NCBI RefSeq assembly: GCF_040581485.1
Contig: NC_090128.1
Coordinates: 15,748,001-15,812,000 of the forward strand
Length of the DNA: 64,000 bases
Direction: 5' to 3'
Source of the DNA: Linepithema humile
Taxonomy: Eukaryota; Arthropoda; Insecta; Hymenoptera; Formicidae
Below, piece after piece: positions 32,979 to 42,401 of the stretch. How positions within the stretch are numbered: the first letter of the stretch is position 1; the number at the start of each line of letters is the position of its first letter. The notes under the pieces are model-generated. The model was not told the origin of the DNA. It saw nothing but the letters and a program-made list of their open reading frames with translations, and made no database searches. The translations under genes were made by a program, and so were the position numbers.

Positions 32979-34303
32979 CAGAGTGTCCCATTTTAAAAAC
33001 CCCACGTGAATAACTTTTCAGAGAGACATTTTCAAGAAAAATGATTTAGACCAAAGTTGTTGGGTTTGGAGGGACATCCGATGATGACATTGGTTTAACC
33101 TAGAGTGTACATGCCAAGGTCATATGAAGGTCAACTTTGTTTTTTTAAATAGAACACCCTATTTTTGATTCCAAAATCTAATAGCTGGTGTCAAGAGCTT
33201 TTCAAAACACTATAATAAAGTTATTTTTCATTAAGTACTTTTCGAGTTACGAGGCTTGAAAGTTACAGCATTTTGATATAAAATACAAAATATCTTGTAA
33301 AACATTCAATTTTCGGGAATCTTACCTTAATACTTTTATGCACAAAATAATGAGATGAATCAATTGGTATAAAGAAAACACATAGTTGTTTTCAAGAAAA
33401 AATATGTAATTTGCAACATGCAACTGCATACTTTTTTTTAAAACCAATGTGTTTTTTTTATACCAATTCATTAAATTCGCAAAATATATTTGACAGTTAG
33501 AATATATTGAACAATGTTAGTAAATTTGTAAATTATTATTCTGTGGGATTATCAATTAAAATTTCAATATATAATTCATGGGAGTGTCGCACCATTGGTT
33601 TATAGCAGAAGCGTCCTTTACGCGGTGTCGTCATTATAGATTGAAAAAAGCGTTGAGTTAAGCGGATACTTGGAGAATGAGAGCACAAGGGATGGCATGG
33701 TTGTAACATATCGCATTTTATAGTTGTAATCGAGGATCGTAATTGAGCAAGTTTGTATGCCTGCCTGTTTCTACGACCGAATTCCCAGTCGACGCTCTTC
33801 TACCTTCACCAAGACACCCTCAAAGAATGCCTCGGGTGTCAGTCTCCTCGCAACCCCCCTCCCACCGATCTTCAATCCGGTATCCCCGACGGTATAACCT
33901 GCTAACAAGATTGTGCTAACAAGATTTCGTATATGTAATTGGTTGAGTATTAAATTGCGTATTCTAACGCTGGAGCATAGGAAATTGGGGGCGAGGTGGA
34001 TGCGTAGAGACGACGTGGCGGTCGAAGGTGGATAATAGCTGTGGGTTGGATCATTTAGTAACATACTGCAGTGCCATGACGGTTAAGTTCTCGGCGCGGA
34101 AGGAAACGGTTACGTGTATCTCTTCTTAAGACATCGCGTTCTAATAAAGTTGGATCTCAAATTTTGTGCTTTTCTATGTTAATGCATGTTAATAAATTAT
34201 TAATAATAAACTACATTGTGTATGTGTGACGGAACATTGCGATCACAATATAATAAATATGTGTGTGTTTGAGAGAGAAAGAGAGATAATCTTGCATTAC
34301 ATA
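32979..34303. other. Mariner-MITE-like and unassigned repeat sequence
   Basis: It begins ACAGAGTGTCCCATTTT, the style of a mariner MITE end. The words at 33300-33440 (TACTTTTATGCACAAAATAATGAG, a poly-T-flanked arm) resemble the hairpin repeat at 55565-55850. The rest to 34303 is unassigned, with a GC-richer part at 33780-34080 without a gene. Confidence 0.45.
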
Positions 34304-34305
34304 TA

Positions 34306-34686
34306 CAGGGTGATTCAAAATAACCTGATGTCCTTGCAATGCCATATTCTTGAGCGAATTCTGAGACGATTTTTCCTTTTACAAAATTTTGTCCGAAGCT
34401 TAGTTTTCGAGTTATAATTGAAAACAGGTAGCAACTTACGAGTTCGGTACAACGGGCAGGCAGGGACGCGCAACGTATAATGAGACTGTCAAGTGTTTAC
34501 TATCGTCTCATGACGCATTGCACCGTCCCTGCCTGTCCGTTGTATCGGACTCGTAAGTAGCAAACTATTTTCAATTAGAACTCGAAAACTAAGCTTCAGA
34601 CAAAATTTTGTAAAAGGAAAAATCGTCTCAGAATTCGCTCAAGAATATGGCATTGCAAGGACATCAGGTTATTTTGAATCACCCTG
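34306..34686. mobile_element. Foldback MITE, 381 bp, Tc1/mariner type
   Basis: It starts CAGGGTGATTCAAAATAACC and ends with the reverse complement, flanked by TA on both sides. The inverted arms are about 165 bp with few mismatches and only a short loop, so the whole copy folds into a hairpin. No coding frame. Confidence 0.9.
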
Positions 34687-34688
34687 TA

Positions 34689-35449
34689 TATCTTGAATTA
34701 CATTACATTATATGTCAGCTATTTATATAAATACAAATTAATAAATGATTAATATATTATGATTACTATATTAAAATATTAATTAATTCATAGATTCGCA
34801 TCTATTAAATATTCTATGTTAAAAATGTAACGATTCAATGACTATTTCCAATAAATTGTTCTGAATAGCATCCAACGTCTATGATTAGGGATCGTTGAAG
34901 CTCATACTACAGCAATTACAACGCTATTGCGTGTAATCTCAGAAATACCACCACGTAAGAACGGCCAGCTTGAAAGAATTGCTTGAAAGAATAGTTCTAC
35001 TTCTCACGAAAGGGTTGAAGGTGGCACTTGAAATACCCATGAGGAAATTTCTGGGAAGACACGAAACACCTTCAAGCTGTCGGCCACGGGTCTCTTCTCG
35101 CCGCGCTCTTAACTCGCGCAAATTGGCCGATATTTTTTAATCAATTCCTCATTAATTATTGCAAAAATCGCAAAATGGTAGAGGACTTTTCTACTCGGTT
35201 TAATTCGCTTTACCTACACCCGAGAGGTGATTTAACAATTACCGGACACCCTGTATAGGAACCCGAGTTTTAGACCTAATAAGATTTTTATATCCTTGTA
35301 TAAAGGTATAGGCTTTGAGTAGAAGGAAGGTATTAGAAATATCTAGTGTTAATAGTAACCATATTGTTTAAATATTCAAGTTTACGAATGAGAGGATGTC
35401 TTTCCATCGAGAGCACCCTTAATAGGTACCTACATGTGAGAAAAAAAAA
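34689..35449. other. Unassigned AT-rich sequence
   Basis: It contains a mariner-like end (ACCCTGTATAGG at about 35247) as an isolated trace. No gene found. Confidence 0.4.
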
Positions 35450-36091
35450 TCTAGTGTACAGGGGCAATTTACAAGCTTCTGCTAGAAGAACGTTAGTACG
35501 CCGAGCGCCAACCTTATAGCCTGAAACTGAACACGCTCAAGCTTTTGAAACAGATTATGGGATGCTCCGGCAAATACGAAACAACCATATTCTAAAGTAG
35601 CTCTAATAACCATTTTATAAATAGTCAATAATTGGGTGGAATCCCCACCAAACCCCTCTCAACATCTTGATTATATTCAAAAGTTTTAAGCCTTTAGAGA
35701 AAAGATAGTTAATCTGTAAATAACCAGAAAATCTATAATCAAAATAGATACCCAAAAACTTGGCACGGTCAATTGAGTTTATGAGATTGCCATTTACCTG
35801 AATTTGACAAGAAAAGAGGGGGGGGGGGGTCAATCCTTTTTCTGGTAAATAAAATTAGCGAGAATTTAGGAGGAGAGATTTCAAAGCCAATTTTCTCAAG
35901 ATAACTGGAGATTCTTGAGGCTGATAGAGATAGATTGTGTAAAATCTCTTCTATTTTTTCTTCTCTAACATAAATCAGTGTCATCTGCAAATTGAAGCAA
36001 ACGACAATTACTTTTCGTTTGATTATGTAAATTATTGATGTAGAGATTGAAGAGAAGGGGACTTAGCACTGATCCTTGAGAAACACCTTTA
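35450..36091 (-). pseudogene. Non-LTR retrotransposon (LINE) reverse transcriptase fragment
   Basis: Minus-strand reading shows GVSQGSVLSPLLFNLYINNL followed by a catalytic LQFADDT, then downstream RT thumb-like sequence (IGFEISPPKFSLILF and DRAKFLGIYFDYRF). This style fits Jockey/R1-like elements. A frameshift at FADD, a poly-C run and stops break it. It is truncated at 36091 by the DD41D mariner, which entered right at the GVSQG block, so it is the outermost layer of the nested stack. Confidence 0.75.
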
Positions 36092-36226
36092 TACAGGGTG
36101 TTCCCGGGTTAAATAACCAAACTTGAAATATGTATTTAGGATCTCAAAACAAAGAAAAATTTTCTTTAGAAGAATGCTCGCAAACGCTTCGTTCAAGAGA
36201 TATTGATTTCTTAAGTTACAGAACTC

Positions 36227-37067
36227 AGTAGTATATGGCAGGTATGGGGCGTCACAACAAACCCCCGCCACCTACCCCATATTTGACCCACTGACCTACA
36301 TTTGATAAACAAATAACGTCACAGGGAGGGGAGGGGGAAAAGATGGCGGCAGTGGGTCCAACATGGCGGACGTCTACAAGATGGCGGCTGTTGACAAGTG
36401 GTTTTTATTTTTCGGAATTGAGAAAATCCAAGCTGGGTTCGAACCTGGATCGCTGGATTTTTAGTCCTGGTCCTAGTCTGCTGGGCTACCTATAGATCTA
36501 ATGATAGTAAAATGGTGTGTCGTATTTATGGCTATGGGACCTGGCAGGGAAGGGATGTATATATGCTGGGGCCGCGTCTATATGAGGTACCCCGGACTCT
36601 CTGGCAGGTATGGAACATGTAAACAAACGACGTCGCACAGTCGCCTCTAGTCTGCGAACGGAAGGGATGTATATATGTTGGGGCCGCGTCTATATAAGGT
36701 ACCCCGGACTCTCTGGCAGGTATGGAGCATGTAAACAAACGACGTCACACAGTCGCCTCTAGTCTGCGAAGGGAAGGGGCGCATTTATACTGGGACCGCG
36801 TCTATATGAGGTACCCCGGACTCTCTGGCACGTATAGCGAACAAAAGAATGACGTCGCAGCGACGAATAATCATGCGACTTTTAGTTTGATATTTGGTGT
36901 GATGGTTAAGGGGCCGCGCGCGCGATATTGCGTGAAGGGGGTGAGCGTCAGCCACCCGTTTTCGCAGATTGAGCGTACTGTAAGGATTGACGATGGCGAG
37001 TGGAGCGTGCAGGAACATGCGAAAAGGGAAGGAAACGAATGCAAGAAATGGAATACAAAAATATGTT
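36227..37067 (+). repeat. Left terminal inverted repeat of the Polinton
   Basis: Inverted match to 51775-52509 at high identity. It contains one extra tandem unit of about 113 bp (the stretch with CCGCGTCTATATGAGGTACC, at about 36548-36770), so it is longer than the right copy. Frames inside it, also found inverted at the other end, are by-products of the repeat. Confidence 0.9.
36428..36490 (-). ncRNA. tRNA-like segment in the left Polinton TIR
   Basis: On the minus strand TAGCCCAGCAGAC resembles an A box and AGGTTCGAACCC a B box, with an anticodon-arm-like GGACTAAAAATCC between. The right TIR carries the same segment with loop CTAGAAA, as in tRNA-Ser(AGA). The acceptor stem is not convincing, so a tRNA-derived relic or internal Pol III promoter is more likely than a working tRNA. 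Confidence 0.4.
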
Positions 37068-37469
37068 TATTTGCAACAATTTTTCTTAAAAGTACATGGT
37101 TGAACGTTATAGACAAAAATATTTCATTTATTTGGAGAGTATTCAGAGAGTCATAAACAAATCCGTATATGCAAGAAAAATGTACGTTTGTATAGATTAC
37201 AATTTTTGCTGCAACTTGATTATCCGTACAATTTGATTGAAGTAAAGTGCAATTAATTCTAAAAATATTATTTCAAAGTACGTATCGAGAAATGTTAAAT
37301 CTTTTAGTTGCAAACGTACATTATGTTGAATATCGTGATAATTAGTGTTTATAGTGTGTTTTACAATGTTACTTTCGATGAAGTTCTTGTTGGGTAAATT
37401 TACCTGTATTTCATTAATAAGATATTTAGAGCAATCATTAACACTGTTTGCGATTATATTTAACTGATT
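37068..37469. other. AT-rich spacer between left TIR and the first Polinton gene
   Basis: No coding signal. Likely 3' untranslated sequence of the minus-strand PC4-like gene. Confidence 0.5.
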
Positions 37470-38027
37470 TTAATTAGCGTTTACGCAATCGAGTAAGTTT
37501 TTCAGTCCGAAAAAAGTAGTCTTTTGCATTGCTATTGCGTAGGAATATGTTCGTGGTTTCTTCGGAGTATGGATGATTTCTTCTGCAGTCAAGTTATTTC
37601 CCGAAGAAGGCTCTTCTTGCTCCTGATATTTCAATAGCAGGGCTCTTGCTCCATAGGCGGTGGTGAAATTTATAATTATCTTCTTGATAATAATAGAGTT
37701 AGACTTAACACTATTTCCATTTAAATAATCAGCCATAAGTTCCATGTTTTCTTGAAATTGCTGCCACTCCACCATGCTGAAGCAAATACCCTCGGCTCCC
37801 TTGGAAGTAAATTTAACAGCGGGTTGGAAATCAAACTCGTCATCGTTGATTGAAGTTTGCAACCCAACATGAATTTTTTTTGTATATGAGGAATTGAGTC
37901 CGTAAGTGGTGTTGGCTAACATCATATAATTCTGCTCAAATTTTTCTCCATTGAAGTATCTTGCTCCGGAAACGTCACCGCGCACTTCGTGATGTTCAAA
38001 ATTTAAAATTTCATTGCGTTTACTCAT
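37470..38027 (-). CDS. Polinton protein with PC4-like single-strand-binding segment
   Basis: The 185-residue frame starts MSKRNEILNFEHHEVRGD and is intact. A central segment, PAVKFTSKGAEGICFSMVEW followed by QQFQENMELMADYL, has the beta-strand then helix pattern of PC4-type transcriptional coactivators, which bind single-stranded DNA. The C-terminus has INFTTAYGARALLLKY and a basic patch KKPRTYSY. It is transcribed away from the spliced gene at 39015, sharing a region of about 870 bp that is probably a divergent promoter. The PC4 link is a fold-level guess; I recognise the protein only as one recurring in insect Polintons. The frame can be extended upstream to 38339, but that extension lacks the compositional texture of the core. 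Confidence 0.5.
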   Translation of the reverse strand: MSKRNEILNFEHHEVRGDVSGARYFNGEKFEQNYMMLANTTYGLNSSYTKKIHVGLQTSINDDEFDFQPAVKFTSKGAEGICFSMVEWQQFQENMELMADYLNGNSVKSNSIIIKKIIINFTTAYGARALLLKYQEQEEPSSGNNLTAEEIIHTPKKPRTYSYAIAMQKTTFFGLKNLLDCVNAN

Positions 38028-38894
38028 GATGTTAGTTTTCACGTAGACACAAAATGAAATACAAAAATGCTGTATCTTCTTTATTGTTGCTGCTGTTGTT
38101 ATTGCTGCTGCTGCTGAACCCGCACGTTCGAATGTCAGAAAACGAATGATTAAAATTTTCCCAATCGCATGGAGTAGAAAATCGGAAAAGTAGTGAGAAA
38201 ATGCGTGCGCATAAAAATTTTGAGTCATCTGATTGGATACGATGTTTATTGCTTCTACATTTTCTCGAACTCTCTTAAAAACGACCGTTGATAAAAGAAG
38301 GAGTAAGGACATCGGTTCGTGCGCTGTTACATCCTGCACAGTCTCGCATTACAATTATTCGGAAAAAAATCAAAGGGTACAAAAGGAAGAGAAACTGAGG
38401 ACTGAGGAATGAGAAAAAATTAAAATATTGCAGTCAACGGAATTTTTACGAGTTTTCATCCTAAAAATCTCTCAAACTATAAATCTTCAATCCGATAAAA
38501 CTATTTATTTACACCTGGATTCTGGAAAAATTACATTTTAAACATATGGGATCTAAAGGGTTAGACAAAAAAAAGATCGGAAATGTCCGTACCGTTATAA
38601 AAAAAAAGAAGCAATTTACAATAGGGTAAGCATATGCAAACCTTTTTATATTACACGTAAAAGTTTATTACTGTGAGTTTTCGAAATTAAGTTTTGCTCA
38701 CGTACTAACTCTCAATTAAATTGTAAAAAGTTATAAGAAAAGAATATCGACATTGTCCGAATGGTATTTTTTGTCTGATAAGCCCTTCGAACACTAAAGT
38801 AATATACATCTTGTAAAGTTGCCGCCAATGTGCGGAAATCTTTGTGAAAGATGTACAACTTGAAGTCGATTGATTTTTTTGATCCGATTGAAGG
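38028..38894. promoter_or_regulatory. Divergent promoter region of the Polinton
   Basis: A gene-free interval lies between the minus-strand PC4-like gene and the plus-strand spliced gene. It contains GCTGCTGTT repeats at 38085-38115 and an AT-rich remainder. Apart from the TATA box at 38895 I see no defined sites. Confidence 0.4.
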
Positions 38895-38902
38895 TATAAA
38901 TA
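38895..38902 (+). promoter_or_regulatory. TATA box of the spliced Polinton gene
   Basis: TATAAATA lies about 45 bases before a TCAGTG initiator-like word at 38941 and 120 bases before the first in-frame ATG at 39015. Confidence 0.55.
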
Positions 38903-39014
38903 GGAGGTTTGAGACGGGGAAAAATCGCATTTCAAAATTCTCAGTGTAGTGGACAACACGCGTCGTGTTTTTTCGTATCGTGAATTCGGGCGAGATTATC
39001 TTGAGTACGCGAAA

Positions 39015-42000
39015 ATGGTTGAAAATTTAAGAAAAACCGTCGAGACATGCTTACTACTGTCACGCGCTTTGTGCGGACTCGATGTGAGCAGATATTTATC
39101 GCTGTTATCAGACAACGATGAAAAAAATTTTGAAGTGTTTGCGAAATTTGCGGGGGTGTGTCCTAGTGCAGTGCTAGCAGTGCTATTTCGCTTGGGGCAT
39201 TTTACCTCCTATCAGAGACTAGCAATCTACGCGGGTGAAATTATCGAAATGCGAAGTATTTTCGGTGATAGAGAAGTGGAGGATGCGGGTGGGCATATAG
39301 CTTTTCTATTATTTCATTTTCATCGATCGATTTCGGAAGTGAGTGAAAACGGTGAGTTTATATTCCAATTTTTATTATATACAGGGTGTTTATTTGAAAA
39401 CTTTCCAGCTGATTATCTCGAAAAGTATGAAAGATACAAAAAAAAGCTAAAACACGTTTTCCATGATTTCGAGGGGGAAAGAGAACGGCATTATTAATTT
39501 TTTATTTGGAAGGCGTTTTCAACGTAATTTGAAGGTCAAATTTGTTTTTTTAAATGGAAACCTATATTTTTTATTGCAGAATTTTATTCTACACAAAAAA
39601 AACAAGTAACTTCTATAGGAAACATTTTTTTATTTGATCACTATTTTAGGAGATATTTAAGAAAACAGCAAGACTTAGTTACTGCATAAAATTTTGTCAT
39701 TTATTATAACAAATGTTCAAAATGTTCTCCGTTGTTTGCTAAACAATAATAAAGACGATTCTCAAATTCTGAACGAACATTTTGGAAGGTATCTGTTGGA
39801 ATAGCTCTACATTCCTGTATTGGAATGTAGAGCTCTACATTCCAATTCTTTGACGCAAATCGTTGATATTTATACGTATCTTTCGAAAACAAAGTTGATC
39901 AGATCGTTTATGTTGTGTTAAATCAGTTCCTTTCTGTCTTTCAATAGAACAGTGTACTATTCAGTCAAATGTGAGACTTGTACCAGAGATTATCTGAAGG
40001 AATATCATAATTAAACTTTATAAAATGGTGTATTCTTTAGAAGAACGAGTTAAAATTATATTTATTTATGGAGAAAAAGATCAGTGTGCTCGTAGAACTG
40101 CTGCTACATTTAATGAGAGATATGATAAATATGTTTCTCATACGTATGTATTACAACTCGTTAAAAAGTTTAAAGCAACAGGATCTGTGACAAATTTGAA
40201 AAGGAACCAGCCAAGATTTATAAATGAAGCTGATCAAATTGAAATTATGGGACAGTTTACTATGAATCCTACTAGTTCAATCCGACAAGTTTCAGTAACA
40301 ACTGGTGTATCAGTGGGATCTGTACACAAAATAGTGAAATTAAACAAATTTCATCCCTATAAAATGCAGTTGCATCAAAAATTATTGGAGGAAGACTTTA
40401 ATAGGCGGATTGAGTTTTGCGAAGAAATCACGGCTATGATCAACGCCACTCCCAATCTGATTAAAAACATTTGTTTTAGTGACGAATGCACTTTTTTTTT
40501 AAATGGTATTGTAAATCGTCATAATTGTCATTATTGGAATGACGAAAATCCACATCTTATTAGAGAAACAAATACTCAGTGGCCAGAAAAAATAAATGTC
40601 TGGGCAGGCATTCTAGGAAATGCTGTAATAGGACCTCTGTTTTTCCAAGAGAATATGAATGGCAATCTTTATTTAAATTTATTAGACAACGTTATTGATC
40701 CACTTATAACTGATAGTCTTGAAAACCAAAACGATGACGATGGCAATTTGTTGTTAAATGAGGAACTTTTGTACTTCCAACAAGATGGTGCTCCCCCGCA
40801 TTACGTGTTACCAGTTCGACAGTGGTTAAACAATCGATTCCCACAGAGATGGATCGGTAGAAGAGGAGCCATCGAGTGGCCACCAAGATCTCCAGATCTA
40901 ACTCCACTCGACTTTTTTTTGTGGGGGCACTTAAAATCCGTTGTTTATGAAACTCCACCGGAAAATATCAACGATTTGCGTCAAAGAATTGTACAGGAAT
41001 GTAGAGCTATTCCAACAGATACCTTCCAAAATGTTCGTTCAGAATTTGAGAATCGTCTTTATTATTGTTTAGCAAACAACGGAGAACATTTTGAACATTT
41101 GTTATAATAAATGACAAAATTTTATGCAGTAACTAAGTCTTGCTGTTTTCTTAAATATCTCCTAAAATAGTGATCAAATAAAAAAATGTTTCCTATAGAA
41201 GTTACTTGTTTTTTTGTGTAGAATAAAATTCTGCAATAAAAAATATAGGTTTCCATTTAAAAAAACAAATTTGACCTTCAAATTACGTTGAAAACGCCTT
41301 CCAAATAAAAAATTAATAATGCCGTTCTCTTTCCCCCTCGAAATCATGGAAAACGTGTTTTAGCTTTTTTTTGTATCTTTCATACTTTTCGAGATAATCA
41401 GCTGGAAAGTTTTCAAATGAACACCCTGTATATATGTATATATAATTTTCAAAAATTAAAAGAGGAGAGTAAAATCTTTTAGGAGTAAAACATCGGAACG
41501 CATCGCCTCGCAGGATCGCGGTGATGAGAGGAGTGCAACGTATTGCACGCCCTGAAGAGTATACTCCTCCTCACGGTATAAGGCGGCGGGCTGATACTTC
41601 GCCCGAAGCCGGACCCTCACGTGAGTCTTAGCACACATTCTTTTATGAAAAATAAGCATTTTATATTGGTAAATTTTTTTAAAATAATGAAATATTAAAT
41701 GTTTTTAGGGCGTGCACGTATCGAGCTCACACCTGAGCCACCTCTCGTTAACTTGGATAGCGAGAGCGAGGAAGAAGAAGTTGGAACTCACGAAGTGAGT
41801 TCATTTGACGAGGAAGAGATTTTTTCACCAGGTCAGTAATGAGAAATTTATCGCAGTAAGAAAATGGATAAAAATTTTTTATCCGCTAAAAAACAATGGT
41901 GAATTTTTTAGAGTTTAACCAAGAAGGTGAAAATACAATAATAATAGAAGATTCGGAGGAGGAGGAGGAGGAGGATGAGGATGATGATGATGATGAGGTA

Positions 42001-42193
42001 CAAGAGGAAGATATGGGGGAGGAGCTGAGTGGAACGGAAGAACAGACTCTAGAGGAACTTTTGAGGGAAAGAGGTAAATACAATTATACATTTTTGCATA
42101 GATAACGCTTTCATACTCGAATACCTTTATTCTAACCGGACGAAATTTTTAGGAATTGTTTTCCCGGAAATTTCTTACTCGCCGGAATATTAG
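39015..42193 (+). CDS. Five-exon acidic Polinton protein, intact splice frame
   Basis: Exons are 39015-39351, 41483-41620, 41709-41831, 41912-42073 and 42153-42193. Every intron is GT-AG and phase 1, and the last exon ends exactly on TAG. The product is about 266 residues. The N-terminal exon (KMVENLRKTVETCLLLSRAL onward) is helical and hydrophobic-patterned with SDNDEKNFEVFAKFAGVC. Exon 2 is basic and proline-rich. Exons 3-4 are strongly acidic, with a run of 14 Glu/Asp. A DD41D mariner (39382-41428) sits entirely inside intron 1, so the coding sequence is spared. I do not recognise the protein. A regulatory or cell-modulating early protein would fit its place after a TATA promoter, but that is inference. 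Confidence 0.65.
39382..41428 (+). mobile_element. Second DD41D mariner-type element, complete, inside the Polinton
   Basis: It starts CAGGGTGTTTATTTG and ends with the inverted match, flanked by TA (39380-39381 and 41429-41430). The terminal inverted repeats are about 450-480 bp and unusual in that the right repeat contains the last 40 or so codons of the transposase. The left end therefore bears an inverted copy of that coding piece (39704-39867). Size is 2047 bp. It lies in intron 1 of the spliced Polinton gene. Confidence 0.9.
40025..41107 (+). CDS. DD41D mariner-type transposase, intact
   Basis: A 360-residue frame starting MVYSLEERVKIIFIYGEKDQ. The N-terminal half has two helix-turn-helix modules. 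Catalytic residues are in FSDECTFF, FQQDGAPPHY and TPLDFFLWG. I count 41 residues between the second and third Asp, which places it in the DD41D group, known for long inverted repeats. There are no stops or shifts, so it could be functional. Transcription would run with the host gene's sense strand, within its intron. Confidence 0.9.
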   Translation: MVYSLEERVKIIFIYGEKDQCARRTAATFNERYDKYVSHTYVLQLVKKFKATGSVTNLKRNQPRFINEADQIEIMGQFTMNPTSSIRQVSVTTGVSVGSVHKIVKLNKFHPYKMQLHQKLLEEDFNRRIEFCEEITAMINATPNLIKNICFSDECTFFLNGIVNRHNCHYWNDENPHLIRETNTQWPEKINVWAGILGNAVIGPLFFQENMNGNLYLNLLDNVIDPLITDSLENQNDDDGNLLLNEELLYFQQDGAPPHYVLPVRQWLNNRFPQRWIGRRGAIEWPPRSPDLTPLDFFLWGHLKSVVYETPPENINDLRQRIVQECRAIPTDTFQNVRSEFENRLYYCLANNGEHFEHLL

Positions 42194-42401
42194 TGATCAA
42201 TGATCAACACGATCAACGGTGAACAAGAAAGGGAATAATCCTGTATAAAGGTGAGAGAATTTAATATGAAATGTATTACTATTTTTAATTTTAACAACGC
42301 GTAAAATTCGAGTATGGAAGTGTAAAAACAATAATTTTAAAGATAAACTAATTCGTTTGTTTTCGATTTTTCCAGTTCAGTTTGGTGGAGGAGGGGGAGG
42401 A

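Noticed and set aside
33771..34064. 97-residue frame on the minus strand
   Set aside because: Isolated, no conserved motif, in unassigned repeat-like sequence.
36722..37156. 144-residue frame MEHVNKRR..., also present inverted at 51740-52117
   Set aside because: It lies inside the Polinton terminal inverted repeats, differs in phase and length between the two copies, and shows no family likeness. Best seen as a by-product of the repeat.
41886..42083. Serine-rich minus-strand frame
   Set aside because: Antisense of the acidic exon 4 of the spliced Polinton gene.
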